From Bacillaceae bacterium SAS-127 (GTDB lineage: Bacteria; Bacillota; Bacilli; Bacillales; Domibacillaceae): 42,528 nt of DNA. The notes below the pieces were generated by a model. It was not told the DNA's origin. It searched no databases and saw only the letters and a list, made by a program, of their open reading frames with translations. Below are positions 41,168 through 42,528 of the stretch, piece by piece; the stretch's first letter is position 1, and each line of letters starts with the position of its first letter. A program made the position numbers and the translations under genes. The DNA lies in contig NKXN01000011.1 of NCBI GenBank assembly GCA_002261155.1, positions 1 to 42,528 of the forward strand, written 5' to 3'.

Positions 41168-41743
41168 TTATTTTCCGCCTTCTTTTTCTTTGTCTTTTGC
41201 TTGTTCTTCCGCAGCTTTTAATAATATTTCTTGGATTTTCGCTTGATACAATGGGCTTTCAAATGTTTCGTTCATGACGGTTTGTAGATGTTTCCGGTAT
41301 TCTTTGCTTTTTAGCAGCTTCGTTACATTTTTTTCGTATTCGGGGTCCTTTAAAATGTCGAGCATCATCGCTTGGTATTGAGGATCTTTCATTAAAGACT
41401 TCAATAATGCTTCATGTTCTTTTTTCATACTTTTGGCGACGGCTGCAGCGAAGGCAGGATCTTTAAATGCTTCTTTCCAAAATTTTTCTCCTTTATCCGA
41501 TAAGATCGTTTGTTCAATCGATTGAGAGACAACTTTCTGATCCATCACTAGCTGCTGTTTTACTTTTTCATCCTTCATCATTTCCTGTAATGCTTTCTTA
41601 CCATCATCTGTTTTCAATATATCAACGACCATTTTCTTCGTCGCTTCGTAATCCATTTGGGCATTTCCGGTAGGTGGTGTGCCTCCTCCGCAAGCTGATA
41701 ACAAACATACGAGTAAGAGGAGCGGCAAAGTCATTTTTAACAT
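41168..41743 (-). CDS. gerD: Spore germination lipoprotein GerD
   Basis: A 191-residue lipoprotein of the inner spore membrane needed for clustering of germinant receptors into the germinosome. The signal peptide ends in LLSAC with C18 lipidated. The mature part contains MDYEATKKMVVDILKTDDGK and repeated helical segments with DPQYQAMMLDILKDPEY, matching B. subtilis GerD. The start at 41743 follows AAAGGAG on the minus strand; an earlier in-frame start has no site. Divergent from kbaA and convergent with salA, as in B. subtilis. A good sigma-G promoter lies upstream. Confidence 0.93.
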   Translation of the reverse strand: MLKMTLPLLLLVCLLSACGGGTPPTGNAQMDYEATKKMVVDILKTDDGKKALQEMMKDEKVKQQLVMDQKVVSQSIEQTILSDKGEKFWKEAFKDPAFAAAVAKSMKKEHEALLKSLMKDPQYQAMMLDILKDPEYEKNVTKLLKSKEYRKHLQTVMNETFESPLYQAKIQEILLKAAEEQAKDKEKEGGK

Positions 41744-41776
41744 GGGGAAGCTCCTTTCAATGCTTGGCTTTATCAT

Positions 41777-41805
41777 TAATATGAGCAGAGTGGTGGAAAA
41801 TATAC
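41777..41805 (-). promoter_or_regulatory. Sigma-G promoter candidate for gerD
   Basis: On the minus strand GTATA (complement of 41801-41805) and CATATTA (complement of 41777-41783) are 17 bases apart. They match the forespore sigma-G pattern GHATR and CATNNTA. B. subtilis gerD is a sigma-G gene, consistent with this. Confidence 0.7.
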
Positions 41806-41885
41806 GAGGCTTAGCTTTGCCTAGATTTTTTTAACTCCCGTTGATACAATCAAAAGAGCGTAAATATATTGTTGGGGGTGGGACA

Positions 41886-42497
41886 GTGACAATCCGGAAT
41901 TGGGTAAGGTTTTTTGTACATACATTAATGCTTGGCGGAGCGGCAGCAGGTATTATCGGATTATTTATTCGTTGGGATGAATTATCTCCGCTGATGGCTC
42001 AAGGGGATTGGAAAGATGTATTTTCCATCACTACTTGGCATGTTGCTGTTGGTTTCACATTTAGTGTGATTAGTCAAATGGGCTTTTTCGCTTATTTAAC
42101 CGTTCACCAATTTGGAGCAGGAATGTTCCGTTCATTTTGGAATAGTGTCCAAGTATTACTGATTGCGTTGGTTCTCTTTGATCTTGTCTATTTCCGCTTT
42201 CAAGCGTTTGGCGATCAAGGCGAGTCGTTATGGTCGTATCTCATATTGGCGGGTTTTTTGCTAGTAGTAGGAGTTGGTACAGCGATAGTGAAAGCGAAAT
42301 TAACGAATAAAAGCGTGTTTATTTCCGCTTTATTCTTTATGATTGTGCTTACGGTGTTAGAATGGCTACCTGTGTTGCAGGTGAATGATAAAAAGTGGCT
42401 ATATATTATGTTGCTCACATTATTACCATGCAATGCGTTTCAATTATTAGCTTTACCTAAATATAATCAACGTCCGGCAGAAAAAAGCAGAGTGTGA
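41886..42497 (+). CDS. kbaA: KinB signaling pathway membrane protein KbaA
   Basis: A 203-residue membrane protein with about six hydrophobic segments, needed in B. subtilis for activation of the sporulation kinase KinB. VISQMGFFAYLTVHQFG and FFMIVLTVLEWLPVLQVN match KbaA closely. GTG 41886 follows TTGGGGGTGGG; upstream in-frame codons lack a site. It is divergent from gerD. Possible promoter words (TACAAT 41845-41850, or TTGATA with TATATT further on) are weak. Its stop lies inside a hairpin. Confidence 0.9.
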   Translation: MTIRNWVRFFVHTLMLGGAAAGIIGLFIRWDELSPLMAQGDWKDVFSITTWHVAVGFTFSVISQMGFFAYLTVHQFGAGMFRSFWNSVQVLLIALVLFDLVYFRFQAFGDQGESLWSYLILAGFLLVVGVGTAIVKAKLTNKSVFISALFFMIVLTVLEWLPVLQVNDKKWLYIMLLTLLPCNAFQLLALPKYNQRPAEKSRV

Positions 42498-42508
42498 AAA
42501 ACTCTGCT
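42481..42508 (-). terminator. Terminator at the kbaA 3' end, oriented leftward
   Basis: AGCAGAGT (42486-42493) pairs perfectly with ACTCTGCT (42501-42508). Read on the minus strand the stem is followed by a run of six T (complement of 42481-42486). It therefore looks like a terminator for a minus-strand gene located beyond the window, overlapping the kbaA stop; it may also help end kbaA. Confidence 0.6.
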
Positions 42509-42528
42509 CAGTTTGTAGACAAAAGGGG

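Overview
The window reads as a chromosomal segment of an endospore-forming member of the Bacillaceae (Firmicutes). Gene order and protein sequences follow the Bacillus subtilis rpoBC-str-S10-spc-alpha region almost gene for gene. The sporulation and germination genes cwlD, gerD and kbaA close the window. Strong AGGAGG-type ribosome binding sites, TTG/GTG starts (rpoB, rpoC, rpsI, salA) and zinc-type S14 and L36 fit the same group. Species cannot be fixed from the sequence alone.

Layout. (1) 1-8.1 kb: an RsmC-like methyltransferase (ybxB), then rpoB and rpoC, closed by a strong terminator. (2) 8.1-13 kb: ybxF, rpsL, rpsG, fusA, tuf (str operon). The tuf reading frame is broken by one missing base in its P-loop, most likely a sequencing or assembly error. 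(3) 13-28 kb: the S10-spc-alpha cluster from rpsJ to rplQ, including secY, adk, map, infA, rpmJ and rpoA, with a sigma-A promoter and a folded leader ahead of rpsJ. The gap of about 300 bases after rplQ holds a terminator and a large attenuator-like RNA. (4) 28.3-32.6 kb: an ECF vitamin/metal transporter module (ecfA1, ecfA2, ecfT), truA, and rplM-rpsI with a promoter and a probable L13-type leader. (5) 32.6-39.2 kb: an accessory block not normally found between rpsI and cwlD. It carries a LytTR response regulator, an AgrC-like histidine kinase, a YhfC-family intramembrane metalloprotease, a small DUF3887-like lipoprotein, a GNAT acetyltransferase and a ydbS-ydbT pair. (6) 39.2-42.5 kb: cwlD, salA (Mrp ATPase), gerD on the minus strand, and kbaA.

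The main observation is that the accessory block is bracketed by an imperfect direct repeat of the 3' end of rpsI: 23 of 26 bases identical, including the last codons and stop. The left copy is rpsI itself and the right copy lies just after ydbT and before cwlD. This is what integration at the 3' end of a conserved gene leaves behind, although no integrase remains. The cargo (peptide-type two-component system, intramembrane protease translationally coupled to a lipoprotein, YdbST) would fit a system that senses and resists membrane-active peptides. That function is inference.

The ribosomal genes work as one translation and transcription factory: RNA polymerase core, ribosomal proteins, elongation factors, SecY export, Adk and Map. 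Several intergenic gaps contain perfect or near-perfect hairpins without U-tracts (rpoB-rpoC, fusA-tuf, rplB-rpsS, rpsQ-rplN). These may act in mRNA processing or translational insulation.
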